Shown here piece by piece: positions 34,519 through 43,002 of a DNA stretch of 58,256 bases. Origin of the DNA: Calditrichota bacterium (GTDB lineage Bacteria > Zhuqueibacterota > Zhuqueibacteria > Zhuqueibacterales > Geothermadaptataceae); assembly GCA_008501765.1 (NCBI GenBank), contig QQUE01000016.1:1-58256 (forward strand), written 5' to 3'. The notes beneath the pieces are model-generated. The model was not told the origin of the DNA. It did not search any database and worked only from the letters and a program-made list of their open reading frames with translations. Both the position numbers and the translations under genes were made by a program. How positions within the stretch are numbered: position 1 is the stretch's first letter; each line of letters starts with the position of its first letter.

Positions 34519-35556
34519 ATGCGAGCAATCCACCTTACAAAACACAGCCGGGAAATGGATACCTACGCTCTGGTAGAAAATGCAAATCCACCTGAAATAA
34601 ACCCAGATGAAGTATTAATTCGAGTGGAATATGCCGCCCTCAACCGTTTGGATAATTTCGTGCGCATCGGCTGGCCCGGGTTAAATTTGGCTTTTCCACA
34701 TATCCCGTGTTCTGATTTTTCAGGTACGATTAAGCAAGTCGGGGCGGAGGTAAAAAACTGGCAGCCAGGCCAACGAGTGACAGCAAATCCATTGCTGTGG
34801 TCCGGCGATGATCGGTTTGTTTTGCGCGGTGAGCAGAACAGGTCTGCGGCATCACGGTTGACGGGAGAACATGTATCTGGTACGTGCGCAGAATTTATTA
34901 AATTTCCGGCACGCAATCTGGTGGCAATTCCGGTAGAATATAATATGCAAAAAGCGGCCGCTGCATCGCTGGTTTATGTTACGGCCTGGCATAATTTAAT
35001 AACGGCAGGCCAGCTTGAGCCTGGCGAAAGTGTGTTGATCGTCGGGGCTGGTGGCGGTGTCAATACGGCGGCATTGCAGATCGCCCGCATGCTGGGCGCT
35101 TCGACATTTGTTATTGCCAGTTCTGCCGAAAAAGCCCAAAAAGTACGTGATTCAGGTGCGGATTGGGTACACGACCGCAGTCAGGATCCACAGTGGAGCA
35201 AAGCTGTTTTTCTTGCCACCCAAAAACAAGGCATCGACATGGTTGTCGACAATGTTGGAGCCGAGACCTGGGGGCAGAGCTTGCGCGCGTTACGTCCGGG
35301 CGGCAGGTTGGTCACAGTTGGCGGCACGAGCGGCTACGAAGCACAAGTAAATGTCGGTCTCATTTTTCACAAACATTTGCGCATTATTGGCAGCACGATG
35401 GGCACCCATGTTGATTATCAGCGGGTGATGTCTCTGGTTTTTCAAAATAAGCTGGATCCTGTTGTTGACTCGGTCTTTGCGATGGAAAATTTTACAGATG
35501 CAATGAAACACATGGTTGATGGAAATCAGTTCGGGAAAATACTTATAAAAATTTAA
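34519..35556 (+). CDS. MDR-superfamily NAD(P)H oxidoreductase (quinone-reductase-like)
   Basis: A 345-residue medium-chain dehydrogenase/reductase. The N-terminal GroES-like domain has the motif FSGTIKQVGAEVKNWQPGQRV. The Rossmann motif is GAGGGVNTAALQIARMLGA (about 175-193), followed by VVDNVGAETW and GRLVTVGGTSG. The usual structural-zinc cysteine cluster and the catalytic Cys/His are not visible, so it is more likely a zinc-independent quinone or enone reductase than an alcohol dehydrogenase. GGAGGAAG immediately upstream (34507-34514) supports the start. The substrate is unknown. Confidence 0.88.
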   Translation: MRAIHLTKHSREMDTYALVENANPPEINPDEVLIRVEYAALNRLDNFVRIGWPGLNLAFPHIPCSDFSGTIKQVGAEVKNWQPGQRVTANPLLWSGDDRFVLRGEQNRSAASRLTGEHVSGTCAEFIKFPARNLVAIPVEYNMQKAAAASLVYVTAWHNLITAGQLEPGESVLIVGAGGGVNTAALQIARMLGASTFVIASSAEKAQKVRDSGADWVHDRSQDPQWSKAVFLATQKQGIDMVVDNVGAETWGQSLRALRPGGRLVTVGGTSGYEAQVNVGLIFHKHLRIIGSTMGTHVDYQRVMSLVFQNKLDPVVDSVFAMENFTDAMKHMVDGNQFGKILIKI

Positions 35557-35573
35557 AATAGATTGCGCGCCAA

Positions 35574-36206
35574 ATGACCAAAGCAACCTTTGCACTTCTT
35601 CTTTTTCTTGCTATTTTTTCAGAAATTGCAGCCCAACCGATAATTGGTTTTGGCATTAAAGCAGGGGGCACCCGGGCGAAACAAATATGGAAATGGGATC
35701 AGGTATACGATTTTCAGAAGAAACCACGCATTGGCATGGCTGTGGGCACATTTGTCGAACTCCGGGCATTGCCGCTCCTATCCGCCAGTCTTGAAGCTTT
35801 TTATATCCAAAAAGGATTTGAGGAAACAATACTATACAGTAATAAATTTACAAAAGAGGAAAAAACATACAATCCACGACTCGATTATCTCTCCTTTTTT
35901 TTACTGGCAAAATTTGCTTTATCCAAAGGCATCGAGACGTATTTTTTATTCGGCCCACACGTTGATATTGAAATTGTAAATGACAATGTTTCCGTTTACA
36001 ATCAGATTTATGATAATTTACAAGGTATTGATATCGGAGCCACGCTTGGCCTGGGCATCAAATCTCCGGAAATATATGCTACCAACCTGTTGCTGGAATT
36101 GCGTTACAGCCCCTCCGCGCGAAATATATTTGATGAGAAAATTCTTGATGAAGATATCACCGTTAGAAATCAATCGATCGAGTTTTTGATGGGATTTGAA
36201 TTTTAG
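35574..36206 (+). CDS. Outer-membrane beta-barrel protein (PorT/OMP_b-brl-like)
   Basis: A 210-residue exported protein. A signal peptide (about 1-20, hydrophobic FALLLFLAIFSEIAA, cleavage before QP) is followed by alternating amphipathic strands, with aromatic residues at strand ends (YFLFGPHVDIEI, NLLLELRYSP) and a C-terminal strand ending in Phe (FLMGFEF), as in outer-membrane barrels. About eight strands fit the size. It starts 17 nt after the MDR gene. The function is unknown. Confidence 0.75.
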   Translation: MTKATFALLLFLAIFSEIAAQPIIGFGIKAGGTRAKQIWKWDQVYDFQKKPRIGMAVGTFVELRALPLLSASLEAFYIQKGFEETILYSNKFTKEEKTYNPRLDYLSFFLLAKFALSKGIETYFLFGPHVDIEIVNDNVSVYNQIYDNLQGIDIGATLGLGIKSPEIYATNLLLELRYSPSARNIFDEKILDEDITVRNQSIEFLMGFEF

Positions 36207-36701
36207 AATACGTAAAATATGCACTTCATCGAGCGTGTCCAAAAATAGCATTGAATTGGCACACGAAATATTTCATCAACTTTCGTTTTCCGCTTTTTTA
36301 GCCTGAATGGGTGATTTTTATCAGCAATTTTCATTTAAATTAATGATTGAGCCTTTAACTCCGCATTTAAGCGAATAACTACTTTAGTATTAACCATTTA
36401 ATTTTTTCTTTTTGCTTCGCCGGCCGTTGGCTTTGCTTGATCAAAAAAGAAACAAAAAGCTAAAAGCCGGCGAAGCAAAATCAAGGCTGACGAAAAATGA
36501 CTAATTGCGAAGCAAACAGGCAGTCGTAAATTTTGGATTATTTCCTAAATCATTTAAACTCGCTCCGCTCAAACAGAAAATGATTCTTAGCGGAAATTAT
36601 CCAAAATTTCTTAACGCCATTTTTCGTAGGGTAAATGGGTAAAGGCAACGGAGCTAATGACCTAATCAATTAAATTATTGTTTAAAAAAGATACATGGTT
36701 T
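36207..36701. other. Intergenic region before nth, mostly the hairpin block
   Basis: The 495 bp hold no credible gene. The first 200 bp are plain AT-rich DNA; the rest is the nested hairpin block listed separately. The nth start codon follows directly, with only a weak ribosome-binding site. Confidence 0.5.
36410..36627. repeat. Nested inverted-repeat hairpin block
   Basis: Three nested or successive inverted repeats. TTTTGCTTCGCCGGC (36410-36424) pairs perfectly with GCCGGCGAAGCAAAA (36466-36480). AAATTTTGGATTATTTCC (36528-36545) pairs with GGAAATTATCCAAAATTT (36592-36609), one mismatch. ACGAAAAATG (36490-36499) pairs with CATTTTTCGT (36618-36627) and encloses the second. Transcribed, this would be a strongly folded RNA. 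It may be a dispersed repeat element or a structured non-coding RNA. Confidence 0.7.
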
Positions 36702-37340
36702 ATGAAAAAATCTGAAAAAGCAGCATTAATTTTAAATACATTAGACGGATTTTATCCCCAGCCCGCCATTCCGCTCAAGCACAAAGATGCTTACACATTG
36801 CTAATTTCCGTGGTTTTATCGGCACAAACGACAGATGCGATGGTTAATCGTGTAACACCGGATTTATTTGCCAGAGCCGACGATCCGGCAAAAATGGCCA
36901 CGCTGGATGTCGCCGTGATTCAGCAATTCATCCGGAAATGCGGCCTCGCACCGCGAAAAGCGAAGGCCATTCATTCACTTTCTCAAATTTTGCTCAAGAA
37001 ACATAACGGTCTGGTGCCACAAAATTACGCGGACCTTGAAGCATTGCCGGGTGTTGGCCACAAAACAGCCTCCGTCGTTATGAGTCAGGCTTTTGGTGAA
37101 GCCGCTTTTCCCGTTGATACCCATATTCATCGGCTGGCTTATCGCTGGGGACTCTCATCGGGGAAAAATGTGGAACAAACGGAAAAAGATCTCAAAAGAA
37201 TATTTCCGAAAGAAACTTGGAACAAGTTGCACCTGCAAATTATATACTTCGGGCGGGAATACTGCCCGGCACGGCGTCACGACCCGCAAGAATGTCCTTT
37301 GTGCAAACAGGTCGGGCGTAAATCTTTGACTAAAACTTGA
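36702..37340 (+). CDS. nth: Endonuclease III (DNA glycosylase/AP lyase)
   Basis: Base-excision repair enzyme for oxidised pyrimidines, 212 residues from ATG at 36702; an upstream TTG at 36678 is less likely. The helix-hairpin-helix LEALPGVGHKTASVV carries catalytic Lys121, and the catalytic Asp139 is in FPVDTHIHRLAYRWG. The C-terminal iron-sulfur loop is altered: only three cysteines (188, 198, 201) are seen in YCPARRHDPQECPLC, spacing C-x9-C-x2-C, with the fourth missing, unlike C-x6-C-x2-C-x5-C in E. coli. Variants of this type occur in some lineages, so the cluster may be absent or atypical. It is 7 nt before the PNPOx-like gene. Confidence 0.93.
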   Translation: MKKSEKAALILNTLDGFYPQPAIPLKHKDAYTLLISVVLSAQTTDAMVNRVTPDLFARADDPAKMATLDVAVIQQFIRKCGLAPRKAKAIHSLSQILLKKHNGLVPQNYADLEALPGVGHKTASVVMSQAFGEAAFPVDTHIHRLAYRWGLSSGKNVEQTEKDLKRIFPKETWNKLHLQIIYFGREYCPARRHDPQECPLCKQVGRKSLTKT

Positions 37341-37347
37341 GGCACAA

Positions 37348-37905
37348 ATGGGTTTTTATTCGCAATTAGATGAATCGCATTTCCAATTTATAAAGCAACA
37401 AAAGATGTTCTTTGTGGCCTCGGCGCCGGAAAGCGGGAGAATAAATCTATCTCCCAAAGGCATCGATACGTTCCGTTGTCTTGATCAGAATTCAGCAATT
37501 TATCTCGACTTTACCGGAAGTGGCAACGAAACATGCGCGCATATTCTCGAAAATGGCCGTTTGACTTTTATGTTTTGCAGCTTTGACAAACGGCCGAATA
37601 TCTTGCGGCTCTACGGCACGGGTTCGATGATTTATCCCGGGGATGGAGCCTGGGATGATTTGTATTCAAAATTCGAGGACTATGCCGGTGTACGCCAGAT
37701 CATTAAAATGCAGATCGAATCGGTTCAAACGTCCTGCGGATTTGGTGTGCCACTTTATGAATTCATCGCTGAACGGCAAACGTTGGAAAAATCATCCCAA
37801 CACAAAGGGGAAGCCGGGCTGGTAAAATACAGATTCGAGAAAAACCGGCAAAGTATCGATGGGAAACTGATCGATACACCGGCAACAAAAGAACCGCCCC
37901 GGTAA
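37348..37905 (+). CDS. Pyridoxamine-5'-phosphate-oxidase-like flavoprotein
   Basis: A 185-residue protein of the split-barrel FMN-binding family. The N-terminal barrel strands include MFFVASAPESGRINLSPKG and YLDFTGSGNETCAHILENG, and the third strand is LTFMFCSFDKRPNILRLYG. These match pyridoxamine 5'-phosphate oxidase-related proteins that bind FMN or F420, not canonical PdxH. The C-terminal 60 residues are specific. Substrate is unknown. It starts 7 nt after nth and is followed after 21 nt by the nitrilase gene, so the three are likely cotranscribed. Confidence 0.85.
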   Translation: MGFYSQLDESHFQFIKQQKMFFVASAPESGRINLSPKGIDTFRCLDQNSAIYLDFTGSGNETCAHILENGRLTFMFCSFDKRPNILRLYGTGSMIYPGDGAWDDLYSKFEDYAGVRQIIKMQIESVQTSCGFGVPLYEFIAERQTLEKSSQHKGEAGLVKYRFEKNRQSIDGKLIDTPATKEPPR

Positions 37906-37926
37906 ATTAAATTCGGAGAAAGCTGC

Positions 37927-38886
37927 ATGGTTGAGCAAATGCCAAAAGTAAAAGTCGCTGTCGTTCAGGCTGCGCCGGTTCTATTTAACCGGGAGGCTAC
38001 CGTCGAAAAAACCTGTGAGCTGATACAAAAAATTGCCCAAGATAAAATCCAGCTCGCTCTGTTTCCGGAAGCATTTATTCCTGCTTATCCCCGCGGTTTA
38101 AGTTTTGGTATGCTGGTCGGTAGCAGAAATCCGGCTGGCCGTGAACTTTGGCAACGCTACTGGCAAAACGCTGTTGAGATTCCGGGACCTGCAACAGAGG
38201 CAATCGGAAAGGCGGTGCGAGCAGCAAAATTACACCTGGCCGTGGGAGTAATTGAGCGTGACACCCAATTCGGCGGCGGCACTTTATATTGCACTTTATT
38301 ATATTTTGGGCCTGATGGCCGGATCATCGGCAAACACCGCAAGATTAAACCGACCGCAGCAGAGCGATGTATTTGGGGGGAAGGGAATGGCAGTACACTG
38401 ACGGTTGTCGAAACAGCGATTGGCAAAATTGGAGGGCTGATTTGCTGGGAAAATTATATGCCGCTGGCGCGCATGGCGATGTATGGCAAAGGAGTCGAAA
38501 TTTATCTCGCGCCAACCGCAGATGCCCGTGATTCGTGGCAATCATCCTTGCGGCATATTGCTTGCGAAGGGCGCTGTTTTGTCCTCGGGTGCAACCAATT
38601 TGTGACAAAAGCAATGTACCCTGCTGAACTACAAATTTTAGATGAAATGCAATCCCAGCCTGAAATAATGTGCCGCGGTGGCAGTGCAATTATTTCCCCA
38701 ATGGGTGATGTTTTGGCTGGCCCACTTTATGATGAAGAAGGAATTTTACTGGCTGAAATTGATTTGGCTGATATCGTGAAGGCAAAACTCGATTTTGATG
38801 TCACCGGCCATTATTCCCGCCCTGATATTTTTCAATTGATCGTAAATGAAAAACAGATGGAACCTATTGTTAATAAAACAGTTTAA
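37927..38886 (+). CDS. Nitrilase (carbon-nitrogen hydrolase family)
   Basis: A 319-residue thiol hydrolase of the nitrilase branch. The catalytic set is Glu48 (LALFPEAFIPAYPRG), a lysine in GKHRKIKPT (about 136-144) and Cys173 (GGLICWENYMPLARM). The CWENY context is characteristic of true nitrilases and cyanide-degrading enzymes; family length is usually 310-360. It hydrolyses nitriles to carboxylic acids and ammonia; the preferred nitrile is unknown. GGAG about 9 nt before the ATG supports the start. Confidence 0.92.
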   Translation: MVEQMPKVKVAVVQAAPVLFNREATVEKTCELIQKIAQDKIQLALFPEAFIPAYPRGLSFGMLVGSRNPAGRELWQRYWQNAVEIPGPATEAIGKAVRAAKLHLAVGVIERDTQFGGGTLYCTLLYFGPDGRIIGKHRKIKPTAAERCIWGEGNGSTLTVVETAIGKIGGLICWENYMPLARMAMYGKGVEIYLAPTADARDSWQSSLRHIACEGRCFVLGCNQFVTKAMYPAELQILDEMQSQPEIMCRGGSAIISPMGDVLAGPLYDEEGILLAEIDLADIVKAKLDFDVTGHYSRPDIFQLIVNEKQMEPIVNKTV

Positions 38887-39036
38887 TTGCTGTAATCCGA
38901 ATTTATACTCAGCAGTATGAAGCTATCGGAAAGTTCTAATCTGCTTCAATTTGCATTGATGGACAATTAAAAATAGCATTAATTATTATTTTTATTAGTT
39001 TATTTAAGTCAATTAATAAGAATAACAGGAGGAAAT

Positions 39037-39942
39037 ATGTATCTTTCAAAAGTACTTAAGTCCCTTTTTTTATTTTTGACCATCGGTATTTCGACGATCC
39101 TGGCACAAGATGATGTAACTATTATCGCCCCTACCTCTGAAGCTGCTGAAGGACTTGACCTGACAGCGGTGAGTGAATTATTCAAAGACACCGAATCGCT
39201 GGAGGAGTTCGAAAAGCAACTCAATGATCCCGAAACCGAAATCAATAACCTGGATTTGGATGACAATGGCGAGGTTGATTACATACGCATTGTAGAAGAT
39301 GTAGTCGATGATACGCATATCATTATTCTACAAGTCCCGCTGGGTGAAGACGAATTTCAAGATGTCGCGACCATTGAAGTCGAAAAAAATGGTGAAGAAG
39401 ATTATAATTTACAAGTGCGGGGGAACGAAGAAATTTACGGACCGGATTATTATATTGCTCCGGCACATGTGCACATTCATGCATGGCCCATTATTCCGTG
39501 GATTTACAGGCCGGTTTACCGCCCTTATCGATCTACATTTTATTTTGGTTTTTATCCACGCTGGTGGCGTCCCTATCGGCCGGTCACGGTCAATGTTTAT
39601 CGCACGCGCACAGTGCGTTATACTTCTCGCAGGACGTTTACTGTCCGCAGGACGAGTGTTGTCCGAACTTCAACTAAAGTAAATTATAAACCGCGTTCAT
39701 CCACGAGAGTGAAAAAGAAAACCACCGTATCGGTTTCGAATCAAGGTGGGAAGAAGAGTATTACCCATAAAACGAAACGGACAAATGCATCGGGAAAAAC
39801 GACGACCACAAAAAGAACGGTTACAAAGAAGAAAAATCCAAAAACCGGAAAATCTACAGTAACCCGCAGTAAGCGTAAAACAACAAAAACAAAGGGTGGG
39901 AAAAAGACGACTAAAGTTAAGCGGACGCGAAAGAAAGATTAA
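39037..39942 (+). CDS. Secreted protein with acidic N-terminal and Lys/Arg/Thr-rich C-terminal half
   Basis: A 301-residue exported protein. A signal peptide (about 1-23, LFLFLTIGISTILA, before QDD) leads to an acidic domain (about 25-135) containing NLDLDDNGEVDYIRIVEDV, an EF-hand-like loop. A short Tyr/Trp/Pro/Arg-rich stretch follows (YRPVYRPYRSTFYFGFYPRW, about 157-176). From ~185 the sequence is dominated by Thr, Arg and Lys (TRTVRYTSRR ... KRTRKKD). Such a sharp acidic-to-basic switch is rare for a secreted protein. Proteins of related N-terminal sequence occur in Bacteroidota, but I know no function. The ATG follows GGAGG at 39029-39033. A terminator follows. Confidence 0.75.
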   Translation: MYLSKVLKSLFLFLTIGISTILAQDDVTIIAPTSEAAEGLDLTAVSELFKDTESLEEFEKQLNDPETEINNLDLDDNGEVDYIRIVEDVVDDTHIIILQVPLGEDEFQDVATIEVEKNGEEDYNLQVRGNEEIYGPDYYIAPAHVHIHAWPIIPWIYRPVYRPYRSTFYFGFYPRWWRPYRPVTVNVYRTRTVRYTSRRTFTVRRTSVVRTSTKVNYKPRSSTRVKKKTTVSVSNQGGKKSITHKTKRTNASGKTTTTKRTVTKKKNPKTGKSTVTRSKRKTTKTKGGKKTTKVKRTRKKD

Positions 39943-39960
39943 TTAGTGTATAACAACAAA

Positions 39961-40000
39961 AAGCGGGAGCAACATCGACGAAGTGTTACTCCCGCTTTTT
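39961..40000 (+). terminator. Terminator after the acidic/basic protein gene
   Basis: AAGCGGGAG (39961-39969) pairs perfectly with CTCCCGCTT (39989-39997), followed by TTTTTT. A strong rho-independent terminator. It is adjacent to the 3' end of the tRNA gene on the other strand and could serve both. Confidence 0.9.
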
Positions 40001-40004
40001 TTAA

Positions 40005-40078
40005 TGGGCCCTGAAGGGCTCGAACCTTCGACCCACGGATTATGAGTCCGTTGCTCTAACCAGCTGAGCTAAGGGCCC
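40005..40078 (-). tRNA. tRNA with anticodon CAT (tRNA-Met or tRNA-Ile2)
   Basis: A complete 74-nt cloverleaf on the - strand: acceptor GGGCCCT/AGGGCCC, D arm GCTC...GAGC, anticodon stem ACGGA/TCCGT with loop CTCATAA (anticodon CAT), T arm GAAGG-TTCGAGC-CCTTC and discriminator A. The CCA end is not encoded. CAT reads Met, or Ile AUA after lysidine modification. C4-G69 and C5-G68, used by TilS in E. coli, are both present, which leans toward Ile2 but is not decisive. Confidence 0.93.
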
Positions 40079-40139
40079 GAATACAGGTGGGTTAATTTAG
40101 AACAAAAATAAAAAGATGCAAGTGAAATCCAGCTCCGGA

Positions 40140-41366
40140 TCAGCGCATGCTGAATTGCTCAACTTCCTTCCATACACGCATTAAATTACCCCCGTTTATT
40201 TTTTCGATGTCATTGGCGGTGTATCCAATTGCCAATAATTTCTTCGTTAATTCCGGGTACTTTGAAACATCTTCCAGGCCAACGGGTACGACGCCAACAC
40301 CATCATAATCACTACCAAGTCCAATGTGCTCAATACCAACCAATTTTATCGCATAATCAAGCTGGCGAACCACCTCATCGATGGTCGTATTTGGCGGGGT
40401 TGGATGTTCTTCGATGTACTGGGCATAAAGTGCAGCTGCTTTTTCACCGTTGTTTTTATATTTCACGTCGATAGAATCCTTAAATTCATAGCGGTTTTGA
40501 GCAGGAATACCAAATTCATCGGTGATAAAAAAGGAACCGAAATTGAACTGCAAAACACCCCCGTTTTTAGCAAGCGCTACCAGCATGGAGTCGGACATAT
40601 TGCGCTCCATTTTACGAAATTTTCGCAAGCTGGAATGTGAGGCGATAACAGGGGCCTTACTCAATTTCATGACCTGCCAAAATACGTCGTCAGAAACATG
40701 GGAAATATCGATCATCATGCCAATTTTGTTCATTTCATCGATGACCTTTTTGCCAAATTCCGTGAGTCCTTTGTTGGTATGGCGTTCATCGTAGGAGGAA
40801 TCACAGATATGGTTGTCTTTGGCGTGAACGAGTGTAATATAGCGAATGCCTTTCTGGTGCAGGTTGTGAAGTTTTTGCATATCGCCTTCGATGGGCGCGC
40901 CATTTTCCATACCCATGCAAACGGCAATTTTATTGGATTTTACGATACTTTCAACATCTGTCGTGCTCATCGCAAGTGCCGCGACGCCGGAGTTTGCGCT
41001 AACCACGCTATCCACCTGATTTATAATGCGGATGGCCTCGTTGTAAGCACCGCCTTTGGCACCGGAAAATGTGCCTGGTTTATTAAAATCTGAGGAAACA
41101 TAAACTGCAAAAAACGGCACGTCAAGGCCGCCTTCTTTGGCACGGACAAAGTCAAAATGCCCGTCTGGCAGGCGGTCAGAAATATTAACCTGTTCTTTGG
41201 TGATTCGGTAGGGAATATCGATGTGCGTATCCACCAGCATGGAAGCCTGGTGGATTTTTTGTGCCTTTTGGGAAAAATCCGCGGCACGGGGATCTAATTT
41301 TTCATTTTTATCGGATTGGCTACACGCAATAAAAATTAAACTTACCAATAACATCCAGATTCTCAA
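40140..41366 (-). CDS. Membrane dipeptidase, M19 family lipoprotein
   Basis: A 408-residue zinc dipeptidase anchored as a lipoprotein: the signal peptide ends in the lipobox IACS at about 13-16. The M19 zinc ligands are seen as VDTHIDIP (His, Asp), GMENG (Glu), DISHVSDD (His) and IASHSSL (His). The family hydrolyses dipeptides, including D-amino-acid-containing ones, on the cell surface. It lies 26 nt downstream of the M42 aminopeptidase gene, so the two may form a peptide-degradation operon. Confidence 0.93.
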   Translation of the reverse strand: MRIWMLLVSLIFIACSQSDKNEKLDPRAADFSQKAQKIHQASMLVDTHIDIPYRITKEQVNISDRLPDGHFDFVRAKEGGLDVPFFAVYVSSDFNKPGTFSGAKGGAYNEAIRIINQVDSVVSANSGVAALAMSTTDVESIVKSNKIAVCMGMENGAPIEGDMQKLHNLHQKGIRYITLVHAKDNHICDSSYDERHTNKGLTEFGKKVIDEMNKIGMMIDISHVSDDVFWQVMKLSKAPVIASHSSLRKFRKMERNMSDSMLVALAKNGGVLQFNFGSFFITDEFGIPAQNRYEFKDSIDVKYKNNGEKAAALYAQYIEEHPTPPNTTIDEVVRQLDYAIKLVGIEHIGLGSDYDGVGVVPVGLEDVSKYPELTKKLLAIGYTANDIEKINGGNLMRVWKEVEQFSMR

Positions 41367-41391
41367 TTTCTCTCTCCTGTTTCATTAAGAA

Positions 41392-42450
41392 TTATAATTT
41401 AAAGTCCATATCTGTAGTTACACATTTGGCAAAAGCGGCCAGTAATTTCGCAGCATTTGCTACATCTTTCAGCGAAACCAGTTCGCTTGGTGTGTGCATA
41501 TAACGCAGGGGAATGCTGACAGAGCCTGTGGCCGTTCCGCTGCCGGATAATTGCAGCTCGTTGGCATCACTGCCTATCCCACCGGGCAAGGCATGCACTT
41601 GATAGGGGATTTTTTCCATATCGGCAGCTTTTGTTAACAGCTCGGCAACTTTGGGGTTTGCATTGGCGCCGCGTAAAATCACCGGGCCATTACCGAGTTT
41701 CACTTCCCCTGTTTTTCGCAGATCAACCTCCGGATGGTCGGTGGCATGGGTGACGTCAATTCCGATAGCAATGTCCGGAGAAATATTGTAAGCCGCTGTG
41801 CGCGCCCCGCGCAACCCGATCTCCTCCTGCACTGTCGCTGCACTAAAAACAGCCACTTGCAGACTTTCCTTGTGTAAATGGCGCAGCGCTTCAGCCACGG
41901 CAAACGCCCCCACTTTATTATCGAAAGCACGGGAGGCAACGATATCATCGGTGATATGTTGGAATCCGGTATCATAAATGACGGCATCCCCGATGGCAAT
42001 GCGTTTTTCAGCTTCATCCTTGGATTCCGCGCCGATGTCGATCCACAGATTTTCAAATTCAGGAACTTTTTTTCGCTCTTCCAGGGTCATCAAATGGATG
42101 GCTTTTTTTCCGGTCACGCCAGCGACTTCACCCTTTTTTGTGAGAATTTTTACCCGGCGCCCGGAAATCATCGTGCGGTCGTGGCCGCCGATGGGCCTAA
42201 AATAAACGAATCCCTTTTCATTTATAAAATGAACGAGAAATCCGAGCTCATCACAGTGACCGGCGAACATGAGACGCATCTTCGCCGATTTGTTGATGCT
42301 GGCGATACTGTTGCCGTGATAATCTCTTGCGATGGATTCAGCAAATGGTTTTGTATAATTTCGCCACACCGCAGCAACCGGCTGTTCAAATCCCGAAGGA
42401 CCCGCTGCATTGATGAGGTTTTTTAAAAATGTGAGAGATGCCGCACGCAT
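41392..42450 (-). CDS. M42-family glutamyl/leucyl aminopeptidase
   Basis: A 353-residue cytosolic dinuclear metallopeptidase of the TET/M42 family. Metal-binding and catalytic motifs are AGHCDELGF (His, Asp), SRAFDNKVGAF (Asp), VQEEIGLRGA (catalytic and bridging Glu), GIDVTHATD (Asp) and the C-terminal RYMHTPSELVS (His). The start at 42450 (MRAASLTF) is chosen because AAAGGAAC lies just upstream; the open frame extends 9 codons further. It precedes the dipeptidase gene by 26 nt on the same strand. Confidence 0.92.
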   Translation of the reverse strand: MRAASLTFLKNLINAAGPSGFEQPVAAVWRNYTKPFAESIARDYHGNSIASINKSAKMRLMFAGHCDELGFLVHFINEKGFVYFRPIGGHDRTMISGRRVKILTKKGEVAGVTGKKAIHLMTLEERKKVPEFENLWIDIGAESKDEAEKRIAIGDAVIYDTGFQHITDDIVASRAFDNKVGAFAVAEALRHLHKESLQVAVFSAATVQEEIGLRGARTAAYNISPDIAIGIDVTHATDHPEVDLRKTGEVKLGNGPVILRGANANPKVAELLTKAADMEKIPYQVHALPGGIGSDANELQLSGSGTATGSVSIPLRYMHTPSELVSLKDVANAAKLLAAFAKCVTTDMDFKL

Positions 42451-42519
42451 TTTTGTTCCTTTCCCGGTCAAATACAAATTTAAATATAAATAGATTGATG
42501 AATTCAGAATATAATTGTT

Positions 42520-43002
42520 TCATCCCATTTTTTGCAGTGTTTCCAGGTCCAGGATTGGTAAAAAAACGTCGCGCTCCAATCCCGTCTGAAAAATAAACTG
42601 GGTTATTAATATTTTTACGATCGACAAGAGTTCAGTTGTGTCCCAGGGCTTTTCCAGGTAATGACTGACGTTGGCGTCATTGATCGCCGCGATCGCATCG
42701 CTGTGCGTTGCCAATCCTGTGAGCAGAATTTTTTTGGTATAGCGAAAGCGCGAATCGTTTTGTATGTCGATCATAAAGTCGATGCCATTTTTTCCGGGCA
42801 TAATATGATCGCAAATTAAAAGCGCGACCTCTTCATTTTCATCAGCCAGGCTGGAAAGCAAGTCTTCAGCTTCGGAGGCGGACTCACACGTCTGAATAGT
42901 AAAATATTCATCAAAATATTCCAGGTCTTTTTGCAGTGTGGCTAAAATTTGTCGCTGGTCATCAATACAAATAATATTCGGCTTATCCATATCCATCTCC
43001 AA
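42520..43002 (-). CDS. Response regulator, receiver-domain protein
   Basis: A 160-residue protein consisting of a receiver domain plus a short helical tail. The acidic pocket is ICIDDQR, the phosphoacceptor is the Asp of LICDHIMPGKNGIDF (about residue 64), Thr in LLTGLAT, and Lys in LEKPWDTTELL. The E/K-P-W-D-T-x-E-L ending is typical of regulators that feed into HD-GYP or histidine-kinase relays; no output domain is attached. The start overlaps the end of the histidine kinase gene by 20 nt, so they are coupled. Internal ATGs at codons 3 and 5 are alternative starts. Confidence 0.9.
   Translation of the reverse strand: MEMDMDKPNIICIDDQRQILATLQKDLEYFDEYFTIQTCESASEAEDLLSSLADENEEVALLICDHIMPGKNGIDFMIDIQNDSRFRYTKKILLTGLATHSDAIAAINDANVSHYLEKPWDTTELLSIVKILITQFIFQTGLERDVFLPILDLETLQKMG

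Noticed and set aside
34357-34545. 62-codon - strand frame before the MDR gene
   Set aside because: It overlaps the ribosome-binding site and start of a clear gene and has no ribosome-binding site or recognisable sequence.
41878-42426. 182-codon + strand frame over the M42 gene
   Set aside because: It is the complement of catalytic motifs of the peptidase and has no recognisable features.
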